Part shown: one piece after another, positions 47,504 to 59,393 of the stretch
Numbering within the stretch: the stretch's first letter is position 1
Layout: each line of letters starts with the position of its first letter
Source of the DNA: Pilatotrama ljubarskyi
Lineage: Eukaryota > Basidiomycota > Agaricomycetes > Polyporales > Polyporaceae
Length of the DNA: 64,000 bases
Assembly: GCA_022385805.1 (NCBI GenBank)
Contig: MU277677.1
Span: 124,001 to 188,000 of the forward strand
Reading direction: 5' to 3'
Program-made: the position numbers and the translations under genes
Notes under the pieces: generated by a model
Told to the model about the DNA's origin: nothing
Seen by the model: only the letters and a program-made list of their open reading frames with translations
Databases searched by the model: none

Positions 47504-48938
47504 ATGGCGGCAGATGAACTGGCTCAGGCTCCTGGTGCTGCGAGTCTCATCGTGGACTTACTCGGGGTGGCCGAGGCTTTGCGTTCGTTCCACATGGAGT
47601 ACTTTCAACTCCGCTTGGAACAGGATTCCCGCATAGGTCCGGCTGTCATGAAGTTGCAAAATCTCAAGTCATTGTCCCTTACGGGGATTGGCGACCCGAC
47701 TCTCCGCATCATTGAATCCATGAAGGCAAACCTCAGTATTCTTCGTCTCAGCTTCCGCACGGTCCTCTACTCTGTCCGTGCCAACCCGGCCACAGTGCCA
47801 ACCCTCTTCAGAGCGCTTGCGAGACACAAGGACTATGTACTTACTCTCGAGCTTGACCTCGACAGAGGTTTCCATCAGGATCCTCAACTGCCCGTCTACA
47901 CCTCCCTCAGTGAGCCCCTCAACCAGCAGCTTCTCTCCTCGACAATGCTCTACCGATTCGTTCGCCATCTGGCAATTGGAGGGGTTCATGCGGAAGCCAT
48001 CCACAACTTTGTCCAACATTGTCCAGCCTTGTCCACTCTATCCGTGCATGATTTCCCAGAAGTCGCCGAAGGTCAAGATAACAATATCAACGACCTGGAG
48101 ATTGCAGCCAGCGCAGGACCAAGCGCCCCGCCGTTGCTTCGAGGCGTCCAGTTTCTATCTAATGGGTCACATTTTTCTCAGATCACGAAACGTCTAGGGA
48201 CACTGGACCGGCTAGTACAAATCAGTAATTGGATTGATCTTCGGGCACCTCCGCCTGTTGCGCAACAACAAGCTGCCACGTTAGTCGGACAGGACGTTGC
48301 ATCGCTTGTCATACGCGACATCAATCCCATTCGACTGCATCTCGGATTTGCACTGGACACTTGGCACCAGGTCACGAATGAGGTGGCGGACGCGCTTCGA
48401 GCAGTAGCCCAAAAGTCACGACCGCTGCGCATGCTCGAGCTGTGTCTCTCGCAGGTCAAGGAAGGCGAGGTGATGTCACCAGTGAGTCCTATATGTACAG
48501 CACTCAGTTGCGATGCCGAACAGCTCAACTTCGCTGTAGGAGACATTGGCAGAGACACTGGCGGAATTGAGTGACCTTCGGAGTCTGCGCCTCATATTTC
48601 CCGCTGAAATGCCGTATTCTTTCGAACCGCCAGATCAAGTAGTGAAGCTGACGCAGCTTCTCAGAAGAGACGAACTCGAATGACAGCGCTGACACGTTTG
48701 CCAGGAACTCTCCCGCGCTCTGGCCAGCAAGATGGAGAAGCTGGAATTCATAGGTATAACTTACAATCGCCAACTCGGCTCTGATGACGCGGATATAGTG
48801 GAAAACGTTTCGCCACGAGACGTGTTCGTGGATAGTGGTTGGTATCCAGACCAGTGGGATAGATACCCAGAGCTCATGCGTCATACGTGGTGGCGTGTCG
48901 AAAGATCACCGGTCAAAGACGATGCAAAGCCTACCTAA
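47504..48938 (+). CDS. F-box/LRR-type paralogue, 5'-truncated (copy 2)
   Basis: Homologous to copy 1 over the Leu-rich part: SLIVDLLGVAEALRSFHMEYF, LKSLSLTGIGDPTLRIIES, VRHLAIGGVHAEA, LHLGFALDTWHQV and LRMLELCLSQVKEG. The F-box is missing. The start at 47504 (MAADELAQ) is only the first good ATG; the frame is open back to 47318. Three exons fit: one ending before GTGAGT near 48481, one from ETLAETLAELSDLRSLRL to PPDQ, and a third from ELSRALASKMEKLEF to the stop at 48938. It is either a pseudogene in early decay or a protein without F-box. Confidence 0.55.
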
Positions 48939-49568
48939 AGCTTAACCCCTCCGTCGCCACCACGGGCAGCATATGAACCGCGAGTCTCGGAGAAGTCACG
49001 CTATGGCCCGTAAGCTGTTCAACCCATCCATGGTACCGGTACACGCGCTTTCCACTACTGAACACCGCTTATTTGGCTCTTACGCCTATAGCTTCATCGG
49101 TGACCTGCAGGGCGATTACTGAGCGAGCTCACTGCCACAAGTGGCCCTCATATATGTACATACTGTATCTTAGGCCATTTTGTCTTGGGCGATCGCAAAT
49201 GACATATGGCTGTATCTCCATCATATTGGCACCCTCGCTCCGTTCTATGAGGGACGGAAGCAGTGCCCGACTTTCCGGCACGGTTGGGAGGCAACTTACT
49301 GCCCCCCTTGGTTATCGAACGCTCATAAGCCTCCAAGGTCGGCTTGGAAGAAGTGATCGTACTTTACATACAACAGCGATTATTCGATAAACATCGTGCA
49401 CGGACGAGATTACAGCAGAAGCGGACTCGAGTGAAAGCAGATACTGGATCGTGAGCGGAAAGGGTAACTATGACTAGGTATGCATCAAGTGCGAAGGTAT
49501 AGTGATAAGGTCGTGAGATGCCGTGGAAGGAATAATCGAGTGAACATGCACAACGTTCCGCATGTTTG
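48939..49568. other. convergent intergenic region
   Basis: No gene or repeat recognised. Confidence 0.4.
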
Positions 49569-51083
49569 CTAAGACGCGGACGATGAAGTATCATCGGGCG
49601 GGGCACGACTGGGAGGCCTCGTCGGCGCCCGCGTCGAAGCCGTCCGCGAAGTCGCGCGTGAGCGCGAGCGGCGCCTATGCCGCTCCTCCTCCTCCCTCTC
49701 CCTCTCCTCCTGCTCGCGAACCTCCGCCTCCGTCATCGGGTATCGCTTCACGCACAGGAGAGCAAACGTGCACGGCAGGCCGCCCCTGCAGATCTCGCGC
49801 ACGAGCGCCTCGTCCTCGATGATGCCGCCGAACATCGTGTCCTGCCCGAGCCAGTCGCACCGCAGGAGCGTCTGCTGGAGGCGTCCGCCGGGCACCCCAT
49901 GGGCGGTCGAGCGGTTGTGGTAGAATGACTCGGAGAGGAGGCGTTTTTGCTGCCGCGAGGCATTGTCGTACTGTGTCTGCGAGAGCCTGGTGTACATGGC
50001 GGTGTGAATCGCTTCGATCACGTCCCCGCAGGTTACGCCCATATCGTCTTGCGTAGCAGGCACGTCGATCGTCCACGGGAAAGAGCGCGAGACGAGGCGG
50101 ATGGAGGTCACCCGGGGCCAGGTGGCGGGAGCGTGCCGACCGTTGTGCCACGAGCGGCCCGGTCGGTCGTTTGATCGTTGGCAGTTTCCGGTGGGGAACA
50201 GCATGTTCCACTTCAGGAAGTGGTGGTCGTCGGACTCGCTGGGGGGCTGAATGAGCGGATTCAATTCCACCTTTGCCTTCATCCGCTGGACAAGCAGCGG
50301 TGTCAAGACAGGACCGTCTATGAATGGTAATTAGCGTCGGCCAAGGAACGCAGAAAGCGAGGACGTACAATCATCACCCTCGAGGAACTTGTCTAATTGG
50401 TCCCATGGCCCCTTCTCCTTGACGGGGAATCCGAAGCGACCCCCGCCGCTGGAATGCGACTGCTGCATGGGAGGGGCGGCGGGCATTGGAGCGCCTCCTG
50501 GCATAGGGCCAGGAGTGTAGGGATAACCCATCGGAATCGCTCCTGGCGGGCCAGCCATGGCGGGATGCATCATATGCGGGGGCATGCCGCCTATGCCATT
50601 CGGCATCATGGCTGGAATGTACGGTGTGCTCATCGGCATGGGGGGAGCCATAGCATATCCATAGCCTGGTAGCGGCTGCTGGAAGGCGCTGTAGCCTGTC
50701 TGAGATCCGGCAGGCATGTACGGGGTACCTGGTGGCGGCATTCCGGGACGGGTATAGGGGGTCGCGGCGGGACCGCCTCCGAGCCCAGGTGGCGGAAAGC
50801 CGGTGAAGTCGGCCGACAGGCCTTGTCCAACTAGTGGAGTCTGCGCGTTGGGTAGGGATACTGGGGGTATGAAGTAGGAGCCCGGCGTGACCATTCCGTA
50901 GCTGCCAGGCAGGAGGTACGGCGATTGGTGCGGGAACTCGTGTGGTCCTTGACCCCAGGCGGGCGTGACTGGTGGGTTACCGGGGGAGTGTTGGGGGATA
51001 ACGGGAGGGGGCGGGTTAAGAGGAGAAGCTCCCCCGCCCCCCGGCGACGGGAAAGGCGGGACGACAGGCGTGTAGGTATGCAT
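49569..51083 (-). CDS. DUF6699-like protein with long proline/glycine-rich N-terminus
   Basis: Start at 51083 (MHTYTPVVPPFPSPGG). The first 220 residues are low-complexity Pro/Gly/Met (PPGLGGG, PMPGGAPMPAAPP), a probable disordered or phase-separating region. After an intron following EGDDC comes the conserved domain: LNPLIQP, PATWPRVTSIRLVSRSFPW, MGVTCGDVIEAIHTAMY, FYHNRSTAH and RCDWLGQDTMFGGI. This matches the basidiomycete-specific DUF6699 pattern. The C-terminal tail is charged (EQEEREREEEERHRRRSRSR). No function is known for this family. It is divergent from a related gene at 52291. Confidence 0.8.
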
Positions 51084-52290
51084 TGCGATGCGACGAGGGC
51101 GGGCTTGCGTATGACTCGGCTTCTGTCCTGGCGTACTAGGCCCTGCAGAGATGATGACAACGGAGCCGCGAGGACGTCAGTGAGGGCTACCAGCACCGCG
51201 ACGGGAGCGAGAATGGCAAGTAGAGAGCGGCGACATACCTTTTTAGATCCGCGCACAGCAAACCTGTTCAGATAGATGACTCGGAAAGATTGCAACCTCC
51301 ACGCGGTCTGCACGAGACTGCCAGGAGCTTCCGTTCTGAATGCTGTCAGGTGGAGAACTGTGTGGGCTTGAGAACGTGCGGGGCGTACCTCCGGCCTGTG
51401 AGAGAACTGCTGCCCGACCGAGGCTGGAGTCACTGAACCCGCCTTCCCTGTTATGTTATCCTCGCGCCTCGTGATGGTTTTCAGCCTCGCACTTAGGCCA
51501 CTGCTTGAGAACGCGCAGACTCGTGGAGGACGCGTTGTGGTCGAGGACAGAGATGTCACCGGGGCCTGACGTTACACAGCTGCGATGGGCGGTGAGAGCA
51601 CGCCCGGAATTGGCATGTGGGCGTAGGGCACCACTGATCGTCAGCGATGTCGCAGATAAACCGCTGATCTAGGAGCGGGGCAGACTAGAGCTGCTGAACT
51701 AGCATTGAGGCATGCAGCATGGACGATGCTCGAAGCATCCTCGCCATCGTTGCCGTCGACGAGCAGGACAGCCGGGAGGTACTGACGCTCGTCAGAGGAA
51801 GCGGAGTTGTGGCTGAGTTTACATACGCGTCCGTTTACACGTGATGATTGGCTTCCTGCTCATCTCCGATTGAAACGGCCATCCCCTTCGCTGCCTGTAG
51901 CGTTTGTAGCGGCACTGCGTACGACAGTCTCTCAGCTGTGCTCGCGGCCTCGTATCCGCGTGGTGGTTCGGGGAGTCAGAATAACAGTCATTCCCATCTG
52001 ACATCTGCACACGACACGCCTTCCTTCTCCGTGATACTTCAAACGGGCGCAACCCCGAGGTCCGAATAGTCGAAAGGCGATCTCATCCGATATCGTGGAG
52101 GCGCCCTGCTTGTGGAACCAAGGCTGCAGCTCGAGGTGCACAGACTCGCTCGGCAACTCATTCCTTCCGTTCTCAGAGCTTCTACCATCAGGGCCCACCT
52201 ATAAGATACCCGGCGGCACTGTTCGACGGATACCTCGCTTTCCATACCCTTTATACCAGGCACAAACCAGATACCTGAGCAATTAGGACC
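51084..52290. other. long divergent intergenic region between two DUF6699-like genes
   Basis: 1.2 kb without a convincing gene. A TATAAGAT lies at 52200, about 90 bp before the downstream start. A promoter or untranslated exons are likely. Confidence 0.45.
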
Positions 52291-53135
52291 ATGGACACTG
52301 TCGGGAAGTGGACCGCGGGCACATCCTGTGAGTTATCCACGCCGCATGCGCATCCCGGATCGACTGACGGCTGTCGAACAGATGGCCCGGTGCTCAGCCA
52401 GACGGACCTATACCTCCTCAACACCGAACTGGAGCTGAACCCGATCCTCGCGAACGAGTCCGGCTCGTTCCAGCTGATCTTCAACCTCTCCAATGGTGAG
52501 GGCGCATCTTGCTAGCATCCTGCGCCACCACAAATCGCGCCTCTGGACGTTGCAGGGCAGACGAGCGGATACAACCCAAACTCGCGCGACCGAGACCTTC
52601 CATTCACGCAAAAGGACGAACCGGCGACGCTCCCTCGAGTGGAGGAGCTCATCATCATCACCGAGTACTCGCCCTGGTGCACCATCGTGAAGAATCCACA
52701 GGGTGTGACGCTCGGCGATGTCTGCACAACCCTGTTCAAGGAGTGCGTCCCTCGCTATGTCGGTCCTTCCCGTAGCTCGCTGACTTGAAGTCCCTCTCTG
52801 CGCAGATACTCTGAGAAGATGGTGACGGAGAAGGAGTTCGACTCGCTCCCACCACGGCAACAAGAGCAGCTACGGCGATACGCTCAGTCAGCAGCGGGCG
52901 CAGGCAACTGGCAGTACTACTCGCCGGCGCCGGCGCCACCCCCCACGCAGTACAGGCGAGCTGGTGCGTTGATCCGCTGTTATATGTTCGGGGATGAGCA
53001 CCGACTCGACGTTCGCTAGACTGGCTCAGGGAGAAGATCTTTTTCGATAAGCTGGTCAGGAAGGATGGCTACGCGAAGCAACGGCTTGGCTACGCTGCGC
53101 CCAACATTTTCGTCCTTGTCCTCTCTACGTACTGA
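52291..53135 (+). CDS. short DUF6699-like protein
   Basis: Start at 52291 (MDTVGKWTAGTSCEL). Key blocks are LNTELELNPILANESGSFQLIFNLSN, RVEELIIITEYSPW and QGVTLGDVCTTLFKEYSEKMV, matching the core of the neighbouring gene (ELNPLIQP; SRSFPW; GVTCGDVIEAIHTAMY). The end is YAAPNIFVLVLSTY at 53135. Four exons are likely; the short AT/GC-rich joins near 52.5, 52.75 and 53.0 kb are approximate. It lacks the long Pro/Gly N-terminus of its neighbour. Function unknown. Confidence 0.7.
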
Positions 53136-53525
53136 GCATTTTGTGTTGTTAAGAGTATCATACCACCCTTACTTCGGTTCCCCTTTTGTATCCTTCTCAT
53201 GCGCCTCTGTCCTACGCTGCTGTGCCGCTGCAAGTACTGTATCCTTGTCATACACTTTCCCTCCATGTTGTCATACCATACCCAGCATGTTTGAGTACCG
53301 CCTATGTAGCTCGGTGTAGCGCCCTCACTTGGCTTCAATTGGTTAGTTCAAATGCCCATGTGTATTAACGTCGAATTCAAGCGCTGCTACATGCCATTGA
53401 CTGTCCTTCGTATGTACTGGGCACCGTGCACCATCACCGAAAGTCCAAGATACACCAACAGTCCATGCACCGACGTGAGTAGTAGTCCGTAACCGATCGT
53501 CCAGAGCGACGTCCTCCCTTCATGA
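53136..53525. other. convergent intergenic region
   Basis: T- and C-rich 3' flanks. Nothing else recognised. Confidence 0.4.
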
Positions 53526-53999
53526 TCACAGCCCGCAAGCCGTCGCGTTCACCTGCGTCGCGGTCGCGTTGATCCTTCCGACCTGCACTGCGGTGCCGTT
53601 TGTGAGCTTGTTCAGCGCGCTGAGCGCGATGTTGAAGCCCTTCCCTCCCGCGTCGATCGCGAGCACGGTGATCGACGTGCCGTTGTGCGTCAGCTCCCAG
53701 CACGTCCCGCACGCCTCCGAGTTCCAGCCTGCGATCGCGGGCGCGCCACCGATGTTCGGGAACGTCGGTAGGGAGCCGAAGGTGGTGAAACCTGCGAGTC
53801 GGTGTGAGCCATGCGTGCATACAGCGGAGGGGGAGTGAAACGAACCTTTTGTGAGCATGCCGTGCTCGCCGTCCGAGCACGCGACGGTGGAGAGCGAGCC
53901 CGAGGCGTTGTCGTACACCTCGTCGTAGGAGACGGAGACGGTCGCGCCGAGGACGGCGGGGACGGCGAGGACCGCAGCTACGAGAGAGGCGAACTTCAT
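53526..53999 (-). CDS. cerato-platanin family secreted protein
   Basis: Small secreted protein of the cerato-platanin family, wall-associated and often sensed by hosts or active as an expansin-like surface protein. The signal peptide is MKFASLVAAVLAVPAVLG. The mature chain begins ATVSVSYDEVYDN. VACSDGEHGMLTKG and WNSEACGTCWELTHNG follow, ending VNATACGL. Four Cys are present, as in the family. One intron near 53793..53846 splits MLTKG from FTTFGSLPTFP. The start at 53999 is the Met directly before the signal peptide. A CATAAAAG TATA-like box lies about 105 bp upstream. Confidence 0.93.
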   Translation of the reverse strand: MKFASLVAAVLAVPAVLGATVSVSYDEVYDNASGSLSTVACSDGEHGMLTKGSFHSPSAVCTHGSHRLAGFTTFGSLPTFPNIGGAPAIAGWNSEACGTCWELTHNGTSITVLAIDAGGKGFNIALSALNKLTNGTAVQVGRINATATQVNATACGL

Positions 54000-54940
54000 G
54001 ATGCGTACGAGAGTCGTAAAATGCTCAGGGAGTCGTGCTTGGGCAGGCAGCACAAGGAATGTCAGGTCAGACACTGGAGGCCCGCCGATCCTCAGAGGCG
54101 GCTTTTATGTGAGTCGGGAGCACCAGAAGCACAGAGAATTCCTATAACAGTGGAGCGAGAAGATCACCGCGTAGCGAGGACCCGGTCACAGGAAGCGTGC
54201 AGCATGGCAGGACCGCATGTGTCGGTCAAGCATTCGTGGCGCACAAAACACCGCAGACGGCGGGAGAGCGCACGAGAAGCCTGTTCGAGCAGCGGCCGTC
54301 GCGAGCAGAAGGCGGCGAGGGAGTGAGACCGCCTGCGTGGCCGGCCGCATGATCGCGCGCGGGCTCGCAGGTGACCATGTATGGGCGGTTTAGGCTTTGC
54401 GGAAGACGTTCTTCGCGGTTCGATAGACCCGAGTCAACACCGAATATGCGTAGCGTTGCCTTTGTCAGGCTAGATATGTTCTCATGGAGACGGGCATGCA
54501 TACGGTCTGTAACGCTAATGAACATTTAGCTGGACGTATACTTCTTCCGTACCGACCTCCAAGAGCTCTAGACCGTCGGTTCTGGAGACGACTTACACTG
54601 CTACGGCTGGCAATTTGGATCCACCACTTGTCCGTGATTTCTTCTGTGAGACATCTGTACTAGTGAGCACATGAAACAGCGTAGGCCGGGGAGGTGGTGG
54701 CAGCTTTGTACGCAGCAAGCAAGTGCTGTCCAGGACATGGTGGCTGAGAGACAGAGGCCAGGGATATGACGTCTGCAACAAGATAAGATAAGATCAGATT
54801 GTGTGAAATCGACCGATCATCCTGCCCCTCATCGGGCTACCACTCAGCTGCCGCCATTGTGTCCTTCAAGTTAGTCCTGCAAAGTCCCTCTGCCTCATCT
54901 GTACATCTCGTCTATCCGGAACACATCGTAAGAATCATTT
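54000..54940. other. intergenic region, about 0.9 kb
   Basis: Divergent region between the cerato-platanin and the CCDC124 gene. The CATAAAAG element near 54101..54108 (minus) is the likely TATA box of the former. No gene seen. Confidence 0.4.
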
Positions 54941-55987
54941 ATGGCACCCAAAGGAGGAAACGCGAAGAAGGAGGCAGGCAGGGCCAAAAAGGCCGAGAAC
55001 GAGGCCAAGAAGGCCGCCGCTGCCGAGGCTGAGAGGGTACGTCAGTGCATTCTCCCCTGCTCGACCATCGCTCATGGTCTCAGTAACACCAGGAACGCAA
55101 GGAGGCCGAGAAATGGGCCGATGGAGCCAAAGGCAAAGCGTCAAAGGAGGAGAAGGAGGAGAAGCGCCGCGCCGAGCTCGCCCGCAAGGCCGAGATCGCA
55201 CGTCTGCTTGCTGAGGAGGAGGCCAACGCCCCGGCCAAGGTGAAGGCGTCACCGAAGGCTGGCGCGAAGAAGGCTCCTGCGAAGAACGTCAAGCCCGCCG
55301 GTCCTGGGGCGATCGCCGCTGGTGGCGGCCTTGGTGCGGTCAGTGCTACTGGCTCGGACGCGGGTGGGGATACTGGGAAGCCTGGAGAAGTCGAGACGTA
55401 CTCCGCGACCGGCATCGACAACGCGATTGACCTGCTCGAGGTTGTCACTGCGAAAATGGACAAGGCCAGTGTTGGCACCCAGGCAGCGAATATCGAGAGG
55501 CATCCAGAGGTACGTGTTGCGAGCGTCCTCGCACGCCTGGTGCACAGGTCGTCTGAGATGTGGTATCCTGGTGCAGAGGCGATTCAAGGCCGCGTTTGAG
55601 GCGTACAAGGAGCGCGAGATGCCGAAGATCAGACAGGAGGTGTGTACATGGACCTGCCGCCGTATAGCTGCGCTGACGAGTGCGCCGATCCTCTCAGCAC
55701 CCTGGACTGCGATTGCAACAGTACCACGTAAGTTCCGAATTGATGCGGCGTAACTGCACCTCCTAACCGCAGCGCAATGCAGGACCTACTGTACAAGCAA
55801 TTCCAGAAGTCGCCGGAGAATCCGTATGACGTCCACGTCCACGCACTACAAGAGGCTATGCTGACGCAATGCCTCTTTCAGCTTCAACCAAGTCACCGTG
55901 GCATATGACGCGTCGAAGGAGGAAAGAGTGGAGGCCCTCAACAAGAGAAAGGCCGAGATTGCCCAGCGGCTGCGGGAGAAGTCGTGA
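54941..55987 (+). CDS. coiled-coil domain-containing protein 124 homologue
   Basis: Small, highly charged conserved eukaryotic protein; in animals CCDC124 binds ribosomes and stress or dormancy factors. The N-terminus MAPKGGNAKKEAGRAKKAENEAKKAA is a basic coiled coil (Lys/Ala/Glu-rich). Then come KEEKEEKRRAELARKAEIARLLAEEEAN, a disordered Ala/Pro/Lys linker, GIDNAIDLLEVVTAKMD and IERHPERRFKAAFEAYKEREMP. The conserved C-terminus has YKQFQKSPENP, NQVTVAYDASKEERVEAL and KRKAEIAQRLREKS. About six short exons are seen. The start at 54941 is clear. Confidence 0.88.
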
Positions 55988-56683
55988 TGACCTCCTGCAT
56001 TCGTTGTACGTGTGCATGATGATCGTCGGTGTATGGTGCGTTCAGGGACTTGGGCCTTCCTTGAAACTCGCTCACCGTACGCACATGCCAGAACACGGTC
56101 GTCGCAACGTAGCGGCCCTGCGTTAGAAGCTTTCGTCCCAGCAAGGCCGATGTACTCATTGTAATGTAATTGCCCAACCAGTCGTTGTATTCCCACAACA
56201 ACTGCCATGCTCAGTGCCTTGCGCCGGATGAACTCTCTTACCGGTTGAAGCAGTCTGAGCTCTTGCAGGCTGTCCTTGCCCTACTTAGAAGCGGCAACCT
56301 GATTAGGATGTGGGCTTGAAGCCCGTTTAGAGACTATCCAAGTCGAATGGCTGTGTCTCGGGCACAGCTCGACCTTGTCCGAGGCCATCGTGTATGCAAC
56401 CGAAGTGTTGTGGAGGCACCTGCCTATCCCAGTGACTGCGCCGCAAGCAGGTACAGTATCGCAGCCTGGATGGACACGTACACGGTGCCCAAGCAGCGCC
56501 TCCCACAAGCGAGGAGCACAGCGTACGATCGGCGCTTCGAATATAGCGCTCATGCGACGCTGTAGTGCTTACATAAGCGCGCTCGATTTTTCGGTTAAAG
56601 GTCGCACGTCGCACCCCTCTCTCGCCCACCACCACCATCCCCCGTCCATCTTCATTCCGTCTTCCCTCTACAACGCATTGAAC
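55988..56683. other. intergenic region
   Basis: No gene recognised. It ends in the promoter of the calcipressin gene, with a C-rich stretch (CACCACCACCATCC) about 60 bp before its start. Confidence 0.4.
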
Positions 56684-57503
56684 ATGGTGAACCATCACCT
56701 TTCACTCTCTATGCCGTCGTCGCCTGGCTCGCCGACGTCCCCACCCTCGCTGACGATGTCTAGCCCGTCGTCGCGGCACCGCACGAACACATTGGTGATC
56801 ACGCGCCTGCCTGTTCACTTCTTTGAGCCTCTTATCCAGCAAGCGCTGCGGAGCCACTTCGAGACGTACGGGCCTCTGCATACATGGGCACCTATCAAGG
56901 GCCTCGCCCGTGTAATTATGGTGTACTATTCTGAGGACGACGCGGAGATGGCCAAGGAGAGCAACGACGGGCTCGTCCTTGGCGAGATGGGCGACCAGTA
57001 CGTCATGTCATCTCGCCCGACACGTCCTCGGAAGTATCAGCTGACGCCCGGTCTTTCGCTCCAGCCCTGAGGTGGTATTGCGTGTCTACCGTGCAGACCC
57101 CACTCCTATCGAGACGTCAGAGACGCAGGAGCATAACCACTATCTCCGGCCACCAGCAAATGAGAAGAACTTCCTCATTTCTCCACCAGGCTCGCCACCG
57201 GTGGGCTGGGAGCAGATCCGCGAGGATCCTCCTAACGCCACTCCCCTCGCGCACGACCTCATCAACGCGCTGCGGAGGCTTGAGATCCAGGCCGAGCAGG
57301 AAAGCCGGGGGCCGGGTCCCGCGGTTCTGCTCGAACCGGAAGATGGCGTGGGCATCAGCGTGTACGTCGAGGACTGCGACGCCGTGGGTACCTCGTCTCC
57401 CGAGGACAATGGTGAAGACTGGGCGTACGGCGAGACCGCCCCATCGAGGGTGCACTGGCGACCGCCTCCCACGTCAATGCCGCCTGTCTCCGTGATGGGA
57501 TGA
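56684..57503 (+). CDS. calcipressin, regulator of calcineurin
   Basis: Predicted calcineurin regulator of the RCAN/Rcn1 family, cytosolic, controlling the Ca2+-activated phosphatase. The start at 56684 gives MVNHHLSLSMPSSPGSP. A degenerate RRM-like domain follows: NTLVITRLPVHFFEPLIQQAL, then GLARVIMVYYSEDDAEMAK. After intron 56998..57064 (junction GDHPEVVLRVYRADPTP) comes the family's signature LRPPANEKNFLISPPGSPPVGWE, the calcineurin-binding FLISPPxSPP block. A Glu/Asp-rich tail ends VSVMG. The second exon is 57065..57503. Confidence 0.9.
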
Positions 57504-58238
57504 ACATAGATATCTATAGGTGTGTAGTGTGATCCGCGTTGTCGTCCTGTAGTGCTTTTGTCTCGCCTTCTATGATGATACCGATAACAGACCTGTACCG
57601 ACCTTTCGGGGTTTGAAGACAACATTATATTGCCTTTTTATCTCTGATCTCTTGTTCTCACTACTCACCTGCACGAGTACATGGTGCTGACGCCGAGTGT
57701 CCCCAGGTTACGCCACGATCGCACGGAATACCTTACCTCTCATGTGAGTTTCTTGCCCTGCCTTGCCTCTCCACCATTCGGGCCTTCGCACAAGATGACA
57801 AACATTCAGACCTGTTCTGATCCTACATGGAGATAACCTTTTATTGCCAATTGTTCCTTCTGATGCGACCCGTTTCCCCCGTTCCCCCCTTTCATCTCGC
57901 AACGTTGACAGAGCTCGACGCTGACTGTATTTGAACAGAATACCTCTGGAACGCTCTGCAGATGCTGTCACGTCATCTAACGAACCGGATATCCTCTCAC
58001 TCACTCATGTCTTCATATTGCTCTGGTTGTATGTATAGCACTCTCGGCACTATCTGTATATCTGGTTAGCTCTTTGAAGTACATTATATGCGTCATGCGC
58101 TTGCGACTACTTTCGATTCGATTGATCTCAGCAAACTCGCAAGGACTGGGTCGCCCCGATGAGTGTCCCGAGCTACGGGTACGTTCGTATATCTCCTTTC
58201 GCAGTACAGATCCCCTCTGCTCATCTACTCCAGATGCG
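57504..58238. other. convergent intergenic region, about 0.7 kb
   Basis: No gene or repeat recognised. Confidence 0.4.
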
Positions 58239-59393
58239 CTAGTTCTCCGCTCTGTCCCAAGACAAGAGACCATCCGGGCCCAGCTTCTCCGTGATGAGCT
58301 TCTCGCTCAGTACCCACAAGTTCTTGCCCAGTTCCGGGTCCTGCGCCATCTTCGACCCCGACGAGACGTCACCCGGCTCCGTGAAGTACGCGCCCTGCAG
58401 CTCCTTGTTCCGCTCCACTTCGTCGCTCGTCGCCGCCCACAGCGTGCTCAAGCTCCCGTGCTCCGGGTCGCGCATGAAGGGCACGACCGCCGCCTTGATC
58501 ACCGTGCCCAGCACTCTCCCGTACCCCTCCTTCAGCTGCTCAGGCTGATTCGTATGCACCGGCCCGGGGTGGGTCGCCACCGCGATGATTCGGTCCCCGT
58601 TCGGCTTCAGGACGCGCTCGACGAGGCCGTACTTGACGAAGAGGATCACCGCGAGCTTCGAGCGCGCGTAGTAGCCATTCGGCCCCAAGCCGATGTCCTC
58701 AGTCACCTCGGAGACGTTGGCGAAGCGCACGGAGGAGGGCGTGCTGGTGTGCCGCTCCGAAGCCACGCAGACGATGCGCGGGGCGGGTGCGCCGGGGAGC
58801 GCGGCGGTGCGCCGGAGGAGCGGGAGGAGGCGGTTGATGAGGAGGAAGTGCCCGAGGTGGTTCATGCCGAAGTGGCGGTCGATGCCCGAGGCGGTCAGCT
58901 CGAACGCGTTCACGCCGATCCCGGCGTCCGCTATGAGCTGCATGCCGGGAGGAGGAGCTGGTGAGAACGTTTCATGGACGTCTGGCATGTGGTCGCAGGT
59001 CACTACTCACGAGATCCAGGCGGGGCTCGCTCTCGCGGATGCGGTCGGCGACGTCGCGGACCATCATGAGGTTCCCGAGGTCGCACTCGACGAACTCGAC
59101 GTCCGCCGCCGGGTCCTCTTCCTTGATGCTCGCGACGGCTTTCGACCCGTTCTCCTCCTTGCGCGAGAGGAGAAGCACGCGAGCCTTGGCGAGCGCGAGG
59201 GCATGCGCTACTTCGTAGCCGATGCCTTGGGTGCCACCCGTTACGAGGGCGGTCTAGACCCGTACTGTGAGTGCGAACGTTTCGGGTCAAGCGGATGTGC
59301 GCTTACCCTGCCTCTGAGGTCGGAGACATCAGACTGGTCGAACTGTTGCTGCTCCTTCCCGTGGCCTGTGATTTTGCTGAGGACTTTCTGCAT
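58239..59393 (-). CDS. short-chain dehydrogenase/reductase (copy 2)
   Basis: Close paralogue of the gene at 29915..31080 with matching intron positions. The start at 59393 gives MQKVLSKITGHGKEQQQF. The cofactor motif TALVTGGTQGIGYEVA follows, then DLGNLMMV, IADAGIGVNAF, GIDRHFGMNHLGHFLLINRL, and the YxxxK motif in YYARSKLA. The end is LLSWDRAEN. Long identical blocks with copy 1 suggest a recent duplication or gene conversion. Both have IADAG in place of the usual NNAG. Substrate unknown. Confidence 0.9.

Noticed and set aside
50831..51559. 242-codon minus-strand open frame overlapping the start of the DUF6699-like gene
   Set aside because: Composition lacks protein-like conservation, and it overlaps the true first exon in another frame.
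58074..58964. 296-codon plus-strand open frame opposite dehydrogenase copy 2
   Set aside because: An equivalent frame appears opposite copy 1. Both are reflections of the dehydrogenase sequence.
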